Below are positions 51,053-59,730 of a stretch of DNA of 64,000 nt, piece after piece (position 1 is the first letter of the stretch; each line of letters begins with the position of its first letter). The stretch comes from Gallaecimonas sp045291545 (GTDB taxonomy: Bacteria > Pseudomonadota > Gammaproteobacteria > Enterobacterales > Gallaecimonadaceae). Position numbers and translations under genes: made by a program. The notes beneath the pieces were generated by a model, which did no database searches, had not been told where the DNA came from, and worked only from the letters and a program-made list of their open reading frames with translations. The stretch lies in assembly GCF_045291545.1 (NCBI RefSeq), contig NZ_CP149514.1:806001-870000 (forward strand), in the 5' to 3' direction.

Positions 51053-52378
51053 TTATAACACCATTGCGGCTACCCAGCCGGCCACTAGTAGCGGCAGGTT
51101 GTAATGGATGAAGGTTGGGATCACTGAATCACGAATGTGGTCATGCTGGCCATCAGCATTAAGGCCTGCTGTCGGGCCAACGGTGGAATCTGACGCTGGT
51201 GAGCCGGCATCCCCTAACGCCGCGGCAGTACCGACAATGGCTGCGGTGGCCATAGCTGAAAAGCCCAACTGGATGCACAACGGCACATACAAAGTGGCGA
51301 TGATCGGCACCGTCGAGAAACTGGAGCCAATACCCATGGTGACAAATAGCCCGACCAGCAGCATCAGCGCGGCGGCCATAGGTTTTGACCCCATGTCTGC
51401 TGACAGGCTTTGGACCAGTGTATTGACCGCGCCTGTGGCTTTGAGCACATCGGCGTAGCCGCTGGCGGTGATCATGATAAAGCCAATCAGCGACATCATC
51501 TTCACCCCTTGGGTGAAGTCATCCTGACTTTCTTGCCAGGGCACCACACCACCGGCAACAAACACACAAAAACCGGCCAAAGCGCCGAGAATAATGGAGT
51601 CGGTAGTTAACTGCAGGGTGTAGGCGCTCGCTAATGCCAGTACGGTGACTAGCAATATGCGCCAATTCAGTGGCCGATGGTCAGTGGTTTCACCGGGCAC
51701 ATGGCTGGGCGCGTAGTGGCGAGGCTTTCGGTAACTGATGAACACGGCAATCAGCAACCCCGCCACCATACCCAGCGCCGGGATCAGCATTACCTTCGGG
51801 AGCTGACTGGCACTGATGGCCAGGCCATTAGCGGTCAAATTACCCAGCAATAACTGGTTGAGAAATATCCCGCCAAAACCAACCGGTAAGGCCATATAGG
51901 GTGTAACCAGACCAAAGGTCATCACACAGGCTAGCAGCCGCCGGTCAACCTTGAGATCAGTCAAAACGCCCAACAGTGGCGGGATCAGTATGGGAATAAA
52001 AGCAATATGAATGGGGATCAGGTTCTGTGACATCACGGCCATCGTCAGGATCACCGCCAGTAAGGTATTTTTGATCACGAGCCGGCGGCTGGGGCTGGGG
52101 GTGCTGCCCAGACGCCCGACGATATGATTGGCCAGCCACTCGGTGATCCCGGAGCGGGCAATGGCCACAGCAAAAGCACCGAGCATGGCGTAGCCCAAGG
52201 CGATTTCAGCGCCGCCGCCAAGGCCGCCGGTAAAAGCGGCCAGAGTACGGTGAAGGTCAAGGCCGCCCAGCAGGCCAGCGGCAATGGCTGACAGTGCCAA
52301 CGCCACGACCACATTGACCCTCGCCAGGCTTAGCAGCAACAGCAGCAATACGGATAACACAACCGGGTTCAGTAACAT
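51053..52378 (-). CDS. Na+/H+ antiporter family transporter
   Basis: Integral membrane protein, 441 residues, about 11-12 helices. Resembles the YuiF/NhaC-like antiporter group: GGGAEIALGYAMLGAFAVAIARSGI, NLIPIHIAFIPILIPPLL, TPYMALPVGFG and LGDAGSPASDSTVGPTAGLN. The last motif, a re-entrant Asp/Ser-rich loop, is typical for the family. Exact ion or amino-acid substrate is unproven. ATG 52378 begins MLLNPVVLSVLLLL; the frame upstream is polar and not conserved-looking. Single gene, divergent from the peroxiredoxin. Confidence 0.87.
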   Translation of the reverse strand: MLLNPVVLSVLLLLLLSLARVNVVVALALSAIAAGLLGGLDLHRTLAAFTGGLGGGAEIALGYAMLGAFAVAIARSGITEWLANHIVGRLGSTPSPSRRLVIKNTLLAVILTMAVMSQNLIPIHIAFIPILIPPLLGVLTDLKVDRRLLACVMTFGLVTPYMALPVGFGGIFLNQLLLGNLTANGLAISASQLPKVMLIPALGMVAGLLIAVFISYRKPRHYAPSHVPGETTDHRPLNWRILLVTVLALASAYTLQLTTDSIILGALAGFCVFVAGGVVPWQESQDDFTQGVKMMSLIGFIMITASGYADVLKATGAVNTLVQSLSADMGSKPMAAALMLLVGLFVTMGIGSSFSTVPIIATLYVPLCIQLGFSAMATAAIVGTAAALGDAGSPASDSTVGPTAGLNADGQHDHIRDSVIPTFIHYNLPLLVAGWVAAMVL

Positions 52379-52454
52379 TGTTCTTATTCTGTTTTTTTGA
52401 TGAAAAGGCAGCCTAGCAAGCTGTCCGGTGGCTGTCGATGTACCGGGGCGTCCC

Positions 52455-52482
52455 TTGTTTGTCATGATCAAGCGGCTATAAT
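52455..52482 (+). promoter_or_regulatory. Putative sigma-70 promoter of the peroxiredoxin gene
   Basis: A perfect -10 TATAAT (52477-52482) and a weak -35 TTGTTT (52455-52460), spacer 16. It places the start about 50 bases before the ATG and supports start 52539 over a longer frame. Confidence 0.65.
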
Positions 52483-52538
52483 CGGCGACGACACAAATCG
52501 GCATGCCTCATGCCACATCAATAAAATGGAGAAGTGCA

Positions 52539-53144
52539 ATGAGCGTACTCGTTGGTCGTCCGGCACCGGACTTCACTGCAGCGGCTGTCATGGGTAACGG
52601 TGAGATCACCGAATCCTTCAACCTCAAGTCCCACATCAAGGGCAAGTACGCGGTAGTATTCTTCTACCCGTTGGATTTCACCTTTGTATGCCCGTCTGAG
52701 CTGATTGCTTTTGACCATCGTCTGGAAGAATTCACCAAGCGTGGCGTTGAAGTCATCGGTGTATCCATTGACTCCCAGTTCACTCACCACGCCTGGCGTG
52801 CCACTGCTATTGAAAAAGGCGGTATTGGTGAAGTGCGTTACCCGCTGGTTGCTGACGTGAAGCACGAGATCTGCAAAGCCTATGACGTTGAGCACCCGGA
52901 AGCGGGCGTAGCGTTCCGTGGTTCTTTTTTGATTGACCAGGAAGGTACTGTGCGCCATCAGGTGGTTAACGACCTGCCGCTGGGCCGCAACATTGATGAG
53001 ATGCTGCGCATGATTGATGCCCTGCAATTCACCGAAGAGCACGGTGAAGTGTGCCCGGCCGGTTGGAACAAAGGTGACAAAGGTATGAAAGCTGACGCTG
53101 ATGGCGTTGCTTCCTACCTGGCAGAAAACGCCAGCAAACTGTAA
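52539..53144 (+). CDS. Typical 2-Cys peroxiredoxin (AhpC/Tsa family)
   Basis: Thiol peroxidase that reduces H2O2 and organic peroxides. 201 residues. Peroxidatic Cys51 in FFYPLDFTFVCPSEL, resolving Cys172 in EVCPAGW. YPLVADVKHEICKAYDV and RGSFLIDQEGTVRHQVVNDLPLGRN are typical of the Prx1 subgroup. A C-terminal tail after the resolving Cys (GDKGMKADADGVASYL) suggests a sensitive type. GGAGAAG precedes the ATG. Reductase partner not in the window. A terminator follows. Confidence 0.95.
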   Translation: MSVLVGRPAPDFTAAAVMGNGEITESFNLKSHIKGKYAVVFFYPLDFTFVCPSELIAFDHRLEEFTKRGVEVIGVSIDSQFTHHAWRATAIEKGGIGEVRYPLVADVKHEICKAYDVEHPEAGVAFRGSFLIDQEGTVRHQVVNDLPLGRNIDEMLRMIDALQFTEEHGEVCPAGWNKGDKGMKADADGVASYLAENASKL

Positions 53145-53163
53145 GTACCATTAGGTATATAAG

Positions 53164-53189
53164 AGCCGGCCTAGTGCCGGCTTTTTTGT
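53164..53189 (+). terminator. Terminator after the peroxiredoxin gene
   Basis: AGCCGGC (53164-53170) with GCCGGCT (53176-53182), loop CTAGT, followed by TTTTT. Confidence 0.9.
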
Positions 53190-53255
53190 CACCGGTTGCC
53201 TGCAATTTCAGCATAAAAAGCGTAGGCTGGACGAGTACAACCACAAGGAGTGCCC

Positions 53256-54746
53256 ATGACAACCCTGGATTCGGTGGTCAGCGCCACGATTGAAATTTTT
53301 GTACTGATCCTGCTGTTGCTGGTGATCGGTGCCATTGTCGCTTTTTTTATTGCCTATCAGGAAGATGCCCGCCAGACCCGCTCCGCCATTTTGCGTAATT
53401 ACCCGGTTATCGGCCGCTTTCGCTATTTGTTCGAACACCTCGGTGAGTTCTTTCGCCAGTATTTCTACGCCATGGACCGGGAAGAAATGCCCTTTAACCG
53501 GGCGCAGCGTACCTGGTGCTACAAGGCTGCCAAGAATGTCGATAATACGCGGGCTTTTGGCTCTACCCGCGATATGAGCAAGCCCGGTACGGTACTGTTT
53601 CTTAACACCCCTTACCCGACTTTAGACACCGACGGTGTAGCGGCCCCGGGGCGAGTGATTGGTCCCTATGCCCGCCACTCTTATGAAGCCAAGACCTTTT
53701 TTAATATTTCCGGCATGAGCTTTGGCGCTTTGTCGAAAGTAGCCGTGGAGGCGCTCTCCAAAGGCGCTGCCAAAGCGGGCTGCTGGTACAACACCGGTGA
53801 GGGTGGGCTGTCGCCTTATCACCTTAGCGGCGGCTGCGATATCGTTTTTCAGATAGGCACTGCCAAGTACGGCGTCCGTAATGAGAATGGCCAATTGGAC
53901 GATGACAAGCTCAAGGCCATAGCTGAGCACCCACAAGTGAAACTGTTTGAGCTGAAACTCAGCCAGGGTGCAAAACCGGGCAAGGGGGGCATGTTGCCTG
54001 GTGCCAAGGTGACCGAAGAAATTGCCAAAGTGCGTGGCATTCCTCGGGGTGAGGATTCCATCAGCCCTAATCGTCACCCGGAAATTGACAGTGTTGACAG
54101 TCTGCTGACCATGGTTGGTCATATCCGTGAAGTCACCGGCAAGCCCTGCGGCATCAAGTTTGTGCTGGGTACACGGGAATGGCTGGATGAATTTTTTACG
54201 ACTATTAAACAGCGTGGGGTAGAAGTGGCCCCTGACTTTATCACTCTTGATGGCGCGGATGGCGGTACCGGCGCGGCGCCGATGCCACTCATGGACTCTG
54301 TGGGTCTGACGTTAAGAGAAAGCCTGCCTGCGCTGGTCGATAAGCTTGACGAATACGAGCTGCGTGAGCGTATTCCGGTGGTTGCCTCCGGTAAGCTGAT
54401 CACGCCGACGGATGTGGCCTGGGCCATCGCCATGGGCGCTGATTTTGTGAACAGTGCTCGGGGCTTTTTATTTTCGCTGGGATGTATTCAGTCGATGCAG
54501 TGCAATAAAAACACCTGCCCTACCGGTATCACCACTCATGATCCGAAGCTACAACGGGGGCTGGTGCCGGCCGACAAAGCGGAGCGGGTTGCGCACTACC
54601 ATGCCAATGTCGAAAAAGAAGTGGGGATCATTGCCCACTCTGTCGGCGTGAAAGAGCCACGGGAATTGCGCCGCCATCATGCGCAGGTGCTGGGCACCAA
54701 TGGGGTGTGGCAAAGTCTGCATGATTTGCATCCGGAAAAACTGTGA
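53256..54746 (+). CDS. Membrane-anchored FMN-binding glutamate synthase family protein
   Basis: 496 residues. One N-terminal membrane helix (about 9-35), then a domain homologous to the FMN/glutamate-synthase barrel of GltB: ISGMSFGALSKVAVEALSKGA, NTGEGGLSPYH, LKLSQGAKPGKGGMLPGAKVT, TLDGADGGTGAAPMPLMD and the cysteine set LGCIQSMQCNKNTCPTGI, which fits the 3Fe-4S binding loop. No glutaminase domain, so it is not a full glutamate synthase. Reaction unknown. AAGGAG fixes ATG 53256. Single gene between terminators. Confidence 0.9.
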   Translation: MTTLDSVVSATIEIFVLILLLLVIGAIVAFFIAYQEDARQTRSAILRNYPVIGRFRYLFEHLGEFFRQYFYAMDREEMPFNRAQRTWCYKAAKNVDNTRAFGSTRDMSKPGTVLFLNTPYPTLDTDGVAAPGRVIGPYARHSYEAKTFFNISGMSFGALSKVAVEALSKGAAKAGCWYNTGEGGLSPYHLSGGCDIVFQIGTAKYGVRNENGQLDDDKLKAIAEHPQVKLFELKLSQGAKPGKGGMLPGAKVTEEIAKVRGIPRGEDSISPNRHPEIDSVDSLLTMVGHIREVTGKPCGIKFVLGTREWLDEFFTTIKQRGVEVAPDFITLDGADGGTGAAPMPLMDSVGLTLRESLPALVDKLDEYELRERIPVVASGKLITPTDVAWAIAMGADFVNSARGFLFSLGCIQSMQCNKNTCPTGITTHDPKLQRGLVPADKAERVAHYHANVEKEVGIIAHSVGVKEPRELRRHHAQVLGTNGVWQSLHDLHPEKL

Positions 54747-54772
54747 AAAAGCGGCCTCAGGGCCGCTTTTTT
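54746..54772. terminator. Terminator after the glutamate-synthase-like gene
   Basis: GCGGCC (54751-54756) with GGCCGC (54761-54766), loop TCAG, with flanking A and T tracts. Shared with the convergent small gene. Confidence 0.9.
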
Positions 54773-55103
54773 AGGAGCGTTTGCGCTGGTAACTCTGAAA
54801 AGGAAAGGCACTGCGCAGCTTTTCTTTAATTAATGGCGGAAAGTTACTGGAAAACAGCAAGCTGATCTGGCCATGGTGGCGGTAGCCATAAAGGGTACCT
54901 TTGACGTGACTGTGCCGTGCCAGGTTTTCACAAAAGGCTTTGAAATCGGTCGGCAAGGTGCCTTTTTTCACCACCAGCTGATGGCCGCGAAACTGCACGA
55001 CAAACAGGCAAAGGCTGCGGCGTGTCAGCCGGTAAGCCAGCAGCACCAGCAGCACCAGTAAAGCCAGGCCAGGCAGTGCAACAAGCAGGGCGTCTAAGGT
55101 CAT
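54771..55103 (-). CDS. Small membrane-anchored protein, DUF3634-like
   Basis: 110 residues. N-terminal helix (about 4-26) followed by a basic cytosolic domain with VQFRGHQLVVKKGTLPTDFKAFCENLARHSHVKGTLYGYRHHGQISLLFSSNFPP; the text resembles the DUF3634 family, but I am not certain. Function unknown. Its end meets the terminator of the convergent neighbour. Confidence 0.65.
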   Translation of the reverse strand: MTLDALLVALPGLALLVLLVLLAYRLTRRSLCLFVVQFRGHQLVVKKGTLPTDFKAFCENLARHSHVKGTLYGYRHHGQISLLFSSNFPPLIKEKLRSAFPFQSYQRKRS

Positions 55104-55198
55104 GATGGCACCGTCAAAAAAATGTCACTTCAAGTGTATAGCGCATTTCCCGGCTGCTTGTTTTACCCTGATGGCCTTTTGCCATAGAGCCTGAGCCG

Positions 55199-55696
55199 AT
55201 GATTGTAACGCCGCGCCTGTTGTTACGTCCTTTTACCCTTGATGATGCGCAAGCCTTTTGGGACATGAACCGTGACCCGCAGGTACTGCATTACATTGGC
55301 CAGCCGCCGATCCCCAGTCTGGCTGAAGCAAAAGCGATGATGAAAAAAACAGCGCTGAGCGATTATGCCAACTACGGCCATGGCCGTCTGGCGGTCGTGC
55401 ATAAAGCTGATAATAAAGTCATTGGCTTTTGTGGCATCAAATACCTGCCGGAAATGGATGAGCGGGAGCTGGGTTACCGGCTGATGCCGACTTACTGGCG
55501 TCAGGGACTCGCTACCGAAGCGGCGGCTGCGGCCTTGGCCGACGGCCACCAGCGGCTGGCATTGGCGCGCATTATTGCGCTTATTCATCAGGACAACCTC
55601 GGTTCACAAGGTGTGGCGCGTAGCATCGGTATGCAGCAACAAGGCTGGCGGCGCTACTTTGGTAAAGATGTGATGTGTTTTTGCTCGGAGCAGTAA
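55199..55696 (+). CDS. GNAT family N-acetyltransferase
   Basis: 165 residues, RimJ/RimL-like acetyltransferase. TPRLLLRPFTLDDAQAFWDMNRD at the start, ELGYRLMPTYWRQGLATEAAAAAL as the acetyl-CoA pyrophosphate loop (motif A), and NLGSQGVARSIGMQQQ near the end. Substrate unknown; could be an N-terminal, antibiotic or metabolite acetylase. The next gene starts immediately after its stop. Confidence 0.88.
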   Translation: MIVTPRLLLRPFTLDDAQAFWDMNRDPQVLHYIGQPPIPSLAEAKAMMKKTALSDYANYGHGRLAVVHKADNKVIGFCGIKYLPEMDERELGYRLMPTYWRQGLATEAAAAALADGHQRLALARIIALIHQDNLGSQGVARSIGMQQQGWRRYFGKDVMCFCSEQ

Positions 55697-56539
55697 ATGG
55701 CGTTGTTGTGGTTGGTCACCCTGTTGTGGGCGTTTTCTTTTTCGTTGATTGGTGTTTATTTAGCCGGTCAGGTGGACGCTTACCTGGCGGTACTGTCGCG
55801 GATGCTCTTGGCATTGTTGGTTTTTTTGCCGTTTTGGCGGCCTTTACCGTGGCGTCGGGCCTTGCGGCTGATGGCCATCGGTGCCATCGAAATCGGCGTG
55901 ATGTATCTGTTTCTATACAAAAGCTACCAGTATCTCAGCGTGCCGGAGCTACTGCTGTTCACCATCTTTACTCCGCTTTACGTCAGTCTGTTTGCGGATC
56001 TGCTGGCCCGACGTTGGCCCCGGCAGTTCTGGCTACCGGCCATGTTGGCGGTAGCCGGTGCCTTGGTGATCCGTTGGACCGATCTCAGTGACAGTTACTG
56101 GCATGGTTTTTTGTTGATCCAGGCCGCCAATGCCTGCTTTGCCCTGGGGCAGGTCTGGTATCGCCATGACAGTGCCGGTGATGACTTGACCCACCGTCAG
56201 CGCTTTGCCTGGTTTTTTCTCGGTGCCAGCCTGGTTACAGCTCTGGCGGCGCTGTGTTGGGGCGATTGGGCGGCGCGGCCCCAGACCTGGCTACAAGGTG
56301 CAGTGTTGCTGTGGTTGGGCATTGTGGCATCCGGACTGGGCTATTTGGGCTGGAGTGCCGGTTCCATGCGTGTCAGTGCGCAACAACTGGCGGTCATGAA
56401 TAACGTCCTGATCCCCGCCGGTATTGTGGTCAATGTGGTGATCTGGCAGGGGCAGGCCGACTGGCTGCGGTTGCTGGCAGGCTCGGCGGTAATGGTATTG
56501 GCGCTGTGGTTGAGTCGCCGTCAGTCTCGTGGCGCCTGA
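55697..56539 (+). CDS. EamA/DMT family transporter
   Basis: 280 residues, ten hydrophobic helices in two EamA repeats. FLYKSYQYLSVPELLLFTIFTPLYVSLFADLLARR in the first and GLGYLGWSAGSMRVSAQQLAVMNNVLIPAGIVVN in the second. Resembles the carboxylate/amino acid exporter group (YddG/RarD-like), substrate unknown. CGGAG 6 bases upstream in the preceding gene and no gap from it indicate co-transcription. Overlaps the convergent gene by 19 bases. Confidence 0.88.
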   Translation: MALLWLVTLLWAFSFSLIGVYLAGQVDAYLAVLSRMLLALLVFLPFWRPLPWRRALRLMAIGAIEIGVMYLFLYKSYQYLSVPELLLFTIFTPLYVSLFADLLARRWPRQFWLPAMLAVAGALVIRWTDLSDSYWHGFLLIQAANACFALGQVWYRHDSAGDDLTHRQRFAWFFLGASLVTALAALCWGDWAARPQTWLQGAVLLWLGIVASGLGYLGWSAGSMRVSAQQLAVMNNVLIPAGIVVNVVIWQGQADWLRLLAGSAVMVLALWLSRRQSRGA

Positions 56540-57174
56540 CCCGCAGCCCAGTAGCGGCGTAGCAGCCCCAGGCCGTTGTCGCCAGCCAGCTCTTCGGCCA
56601 TGAGCAGATCAAAACCGGTCAACGCACGCAATCTGGCCATGCGGTTACCGAGCATGGCGATCACGCCACTGTAGTGTACGCCACCGGGGCTGATGTAGTG
56701 GTTGTCTTCAAAGAGGTCATCAGCCTGGCAGGACGGGCATTGCTGACGCAACGCCAAGACCAGTAGGTTACGCTGCTCGGTGAGCAGCCCGACCGCCAGC
56801 CGGGGGCTGATGGTGGCAAGGATACAATCCGGGTTTTTCAGGCGAAAACCGATATAGGGTAGCTCACGGGCGGCAAAGCCCTGGCCCAGCGTTAGCTGAT
56901 CCAGGCGCTGAATATCGGTCCACTTCAGGCTCCAGCCTCCCCGGCGGTGATGTAGGCTCAGGCTTTGGTCATTGACCGACAGGCTGTTGACCGGCTCGGT
57001 CAACTTGCCAACGCCCAATATCAATAGCACCGGCCCGACCAAAATCAGCAGCATACCCGGCCCGAGCCAGTGCTGGCTGAGCGCGCCAACGCCCAATGCC
57101 AGCACCAGAATGCCGGCAACGGTGAAGGTTAGGCCGTTACGGTGGCGGCCGCTGGAGAGGTCGACCCCTTTCAT
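56521..57174 (-). CDS. Two-helix membrane protein, DUF2982-like
   Basis: 217 residues. Two membrane helices near the N-terminus (about 13-33 and 38-58), then a cytosolic domain with WTDIQRLDQLTLGQGFAARELPYIGFRLKN and a C-terminal GNRMARLRALTGFDLLMAEELAG. The layout and ending resemble the DUF2982 family of marine gammaproteobacteria; I assign it tentatively and know no function. It starts 6 bases after luxS, so it is co-transcribed, a possible link worth noting. Confidence 0.7.
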   Translation of the reverse strand: MKGVDLSSGRHRNGLTFTVAGILVLALGVGALSQHWLGPGMLLILVGPVLLILGVGKLTEPVNSLSVNDQSLSLHHRRGGWSLKWTDIQRLDQLTLGQGFAARELPYIGFRLKNPDCILATISPRLAVGLLTEQRNLLVLALRQQCPSCQADDLFEDNHYISPGGVHYSGVIAMLGNRMARLRALTGFDLLMAEELAGDNGLGLLRRYWAAGQAPRD

Positions 57175-57180
57175 AGCGCC

Positions 57181-57693
57181 TTACTGGTGCTTGGCCAGAA
57201 ACTCCTCGCTCAGTGCCAGCTCGTCATTCACATTGACGGTTACCCCTCGGGCTGCAACATTACGCGCAATATCCTGCGCTTCGGTCAAAGAGTGCATGGT
57301 AGCAGTGCCGCACTGGTAGAGATTCAGCTCCGGGATCTGGGATTGATCTTGCACTTCGATAACATCGTTCATTGCCGCCAGCCAGGCATCGGCCACTTGT
57401 TGCTCGCTCGGCTCGCCGATCAGGCTCATGTAAAAACCGGTGCGACAACCCATCGGCGAAATATCAATGATCTCAACCTGGTCACTGTTCAGGTGCTGGC
57501 GCATAAAACCGGCAAACAGGTGCTCCAGGGTATGAATGCCTTTTTCACTGAGAATTTCCTGGTTGGGCAGGCAAAAACGCAGATCAAATACCGTGATGGT
57601 ATCGCCACCGGGGGTAGTCATGGTTTTGGCAACACGTACGGCCGGAGCCTTCATGCGGGTGTGGTCAACAGTAAAGCTGTCCAGAAGCGGCAT
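57181..57693 (-). CDS. luxS: S-ribosylhomocysteine lyase LuxS
   Basis: Converts S-ribosylhomocysteine to homocysteine and DPD, the AI-2 precursor. 170 residues. Metal site His54, His58 (HTLEH, with Glu57) and Cys128 (YQCGTATMHS); catalytic Cys83 in SPMGCRTGFY. AAGGA precedes ATG 57693. Upstream and in the same direction is the tRNA-Arg gene. Whether AI-2 serves as a signal here cannot be told; the enzyme also has a role in methyl recycling. Confidence 0.98.
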   Translation of the reverse strand: MPLLDSFTVDHTRMKAPAVRVAKTMTTPGGDTITVFDLRFCLPNQEILSEKGIHTLEHLFAGFMRQHLNSDQVEIIDISPMGCRTGFYMSLIGEPSEQQVADAWLAAMNDVIEVQDQSQIPELNLYQCGTATMHSLTEAQDIARNVAARGVTVNVNDELALSEEFLAKHQ

Positions 57694-57791
57694 GGGAAAT
57701 CCTTATTTCAGCGATAAACTCGTGCCGGCCATGGTATCAAAAGCCTTGCTAGGCGCTGTAATGGAATTTACCTGACGGTGGCAAAGAAACG

Positions 57792-57816
57792 ACAAACCCC
57801 GCCGCAGCGAGGTTTG
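57792..57816 (-). terminator. Terminator after tRNA-Arg
   Basis: AAACCCCGC (57794-57802) and GCGAGGTTT (57807-57815) form an imperfect stem around CGCA. On the minus strand a T-rich stretch follows. Confidence 0.65.
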
Positions 57817-57819
57817 ATG

Positions 57820-57895
<76 letters not shown>

Positions 57896-57905
57896 TTAGC
57901 AGCCG

Positions 57906-57911
57906 ATTATA
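57906..57911 (-). promoter_or_regulatory. -10 element of tRNA-Arg promoter
   Basis: TATAAT on the minus strand ten bases before the tRNA 5' end, followed by a GC-rich discriminator typical of stable RNA promoters. No good -35 is visible. Confidence 0.6.
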
Positions 57912-57963
57912 CCGTTGCCCCGGCAGATGGAAAGCGCCCACCGGCCGGTTGTGCAAAAGCTGC

Positions 57964-59046
57964 TCAGTTGTCGGCTCTGACCACAAAATCCCCGACTTGA
58001 ATGTTGGCTTGCTCAGGGGCGATTGGCGTTTTGAGCAGGGTCTGGGTAGCCGACTGCCAGGCCACGGTTAAAGTGGTATCAGCGGGCACCAGTACCTGGC
58101 GGCGATCACCGGTGGCGGTCACCATGGTGCGTTTGTGCAGCAGGGTAAAGGTGTCGTCCGGATGGATACCGGCCTTGAGCCCGGCATCCAGCAGCAAACC
58201 ATTTTCATTGATGGCAATGATCGGCCACTGGCTTGCCTGGCAGGGCAGCGCCTGCTCAAGATCGGTGACCAGTTGCTGCAATTGCCGTTGCAGAGCTTGG
58301 CCAAAAGGGCTTAGCCAAAAGCGTGGGTCTTGGGTGTCAAGGTTGACGCCATTGGCTTCACTGGCTTCGGCCAGGTAGCGGCGCTGAAAGAGTTTGTGGC
58401 CGGAAAAACTGTCAATTAGCCAGGTGTCTATGGCTACGCTTATGCGGTGTTGGTCGCTTTGCCACGGTTTATACCAGGGCGCATCCTGACGGCTATCGGC
58501 GATGCGTACTAAACGGCCACCCAGCAGGTAGCGGGCACCGCTGGTTTCTGCCAGTTGCTGCAATACCGCTTTACTATGGGCTTGTGGTTGGTCGAGAGTG
58601 GCACCGATGCTGTCAACCGGCATCAGTGCACTTTGGCGGGCACGGAGCAATCTTGCCAGCTCGGCGGCAATACCTTGCCCTGGGTCACCCACCAGGCCAC
58701 TGATTGCCTGATCCGGCGTCGCCCAGCTAAAGCGGTACAGGGCGATAGGCTGGCGTTGCCAGCATTGGTTGTCGACGTTGTCGTTCAGATCCACCAACAC
58801 CCGAAGCTTTAATACACCTTGCTGGCGCTCTTCAGATAAGACCTTGTATTGGCGTAGCAGCTGATCGCGGGCGCCATTACCTGCACGAATACCGGCGTAA
58901 AAGTGGGCCTGGGCAATAGCATCTTTTAGCGCGGCCTGGTGCGGGTCGCTCTGATCGGTACTGGCCTGGCCCTGCACCTGATACCAGGTCGCCTGTGCCG
59001 GTATAGTCAAAAAGGCAAGCATAAAGATGAGCAGACGTCGTGTCAT
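57964..59046 (-). CDS. flgT: Flagellar H-ring protein FlgT
   Basis: Outer-membrane-associated H-ring protein of polar sheathed/sodium-type flagella, known in Vibrio. 360 residues with a signal peptide (MTRRLLIFMLAFLTIPAQA). The N-terminal domain has WYQVQGQA and ALKDAIAQAHFYAG; a middle domain with LGGRLVRI and DTWLIDSFSG follows. A C-terminal SH3-like part ends VGDFVVRAD. Divergent from flgO with 123 bases between. A sigma-54 promoter precedes it. Confidence 0.9.
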   Translation of the reverse strand: MTRRLLIFMLAFLTIPAQATWYQVQGQASTDQSDPHQAALKDAIAQAHFYAGIRAGNGARDQLLRQYKVLSEERQQGVLKLRVLVDLNDNVDNQCWQRQPIALYRFSWATPDQAISGLVGDPGQGIAAELARLLRARQSALMPVDSIGATLDQPQAHSKAVLQQLAETSGARYLLGGRLVRIADSRQDAPWYKPWQSDQHRISVAIDTWLIDSFSGHKLFQRRYLAEASEANGVNLDTQDPRFWLSPFGQALQRQLQQLVTDLEQALPCQASQWPIIAINENGLLLDAGLKAGIHPDDTFTLLHKRTMVTATGDRRQVLVPADTTLTVAWQSATQTLLKTPIAPEQANIQVGDFVVRADN

Positions 59047-59079
59047 GGTGTCACCTGATCCGGGTTATGGGTCAGATTT

Positions 59080-59096
59080 TGCAAGAGTCGTTCCAA
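59080..59096 (-). promoter_or_regulatory. Sigma-54 promoter of flgT
   Basis: Minus strand TTGGAACGACTCTTGCA: GG at -24 and GC at -12, 12 bases apart, one mismatch to the core TGGCAC-N5-TTGC. The start near 59070 leaves about 24 bases before the flgT ATG. Confidence 0.75.
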
Positions 59097-59118
59097 CAAA
59101 TTGCTTATGCGTTGTTAC

Positions 59119-59145
59119 TTAAGATACGTCAGTTTGCGCCGATAA
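59119..59145 (+). promoter_or_regulatory. Sigma-28 promoter of flgOP
   Basis: -10 GCCGATAA (59138-59145) is a perfect FliA box; an 11-base spacer leads back to TTAAGATA (59119-59126), 5 of 8 for TAAAGTTT. Position is right for flgO. Confidence 0.8.
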
Positions 59146-59169
59146 CGGCAACAGAGACGGAGAAGATAG

Positions 59170-59730
59170 ATGATGAAACGACTCTGGCAAGCAACCTTAT
59201 TCCTATTGTTCGCGCCGGTAGCCCTGGCCGGGAGCTGGTTTGGTAATGCATCACAGCCGGCGCAGTTTGACCATTTCGCCGGGCAGCTGTCACAGCAACT
59301 GGCGACGAATGCCCGCTATATCACTTACCGCACGCCACTGGTGGTTGCCAGTTTGGTGGATGTCAACGACCTCGATAGCAGTGGAGCCCTTGGCCGGGTA
59401 TTGGCCGAGAGCTTGACAACCAAGCTGCACCAGCTGGGTTACACGCTGGTTGATCTCAAAGGCCGAGGTAAAATCAATATCACCGGCAAGGGCGATTTTT
59501 ACCTGAGCCGTGATCCGGCCAAGCTGAATGAACGCCTGCCGGTAGATTACGTGCTGGTTGGCACTTATGAACAGCGCCCGGACGGGGTGCAGGTCAATGT
59601 ACGTATCGAAGGCATCAAATCGCGAGTGGTCGTGGCCACTGCCAGTGGTTTTATGGATAACCAGATGATGGGGCAGGGCCAGCGGGTCATATTCAGCCAT
59701 AACGGTTTTCTGGAGCGGGAGGGGCAATGA
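59170..59730 (+). CDS. flgO: Flagellar outer-membrane protein FlgO
   Basis: 186 residues, FlgO family known from Vibrio. Signal peptide MMKRLWQATLFLLFAPVALA. FlgO domain: VVASLVDVNDLDSSGALGRVLAESLTTKLHQLGY, DYVLVGTYEQRPDGVQVNVRI. GGAG precedes; ATG 59173 is an equivalent start. It overlaps flgP by 4 bases. Required in Vibrio for outer-membrane ring stability. Confidence 0.88.
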   Translation: MMKRLWQATLFLLFAPVALAGSWFGNASQPAQFDHFAGQLSQQLATNARYITYRTPLVVASLVDVNDLDSSGALGRVLAESLTTKLHQLGYTLVDLKGRGKINITGKGDFYLSRDPAKLNERLPVDYVLVGTYEQRPDGVQVNVRIEGIKSRVVVATASGFMDNQMMGQGQRVIFSHNGFLEREGQ

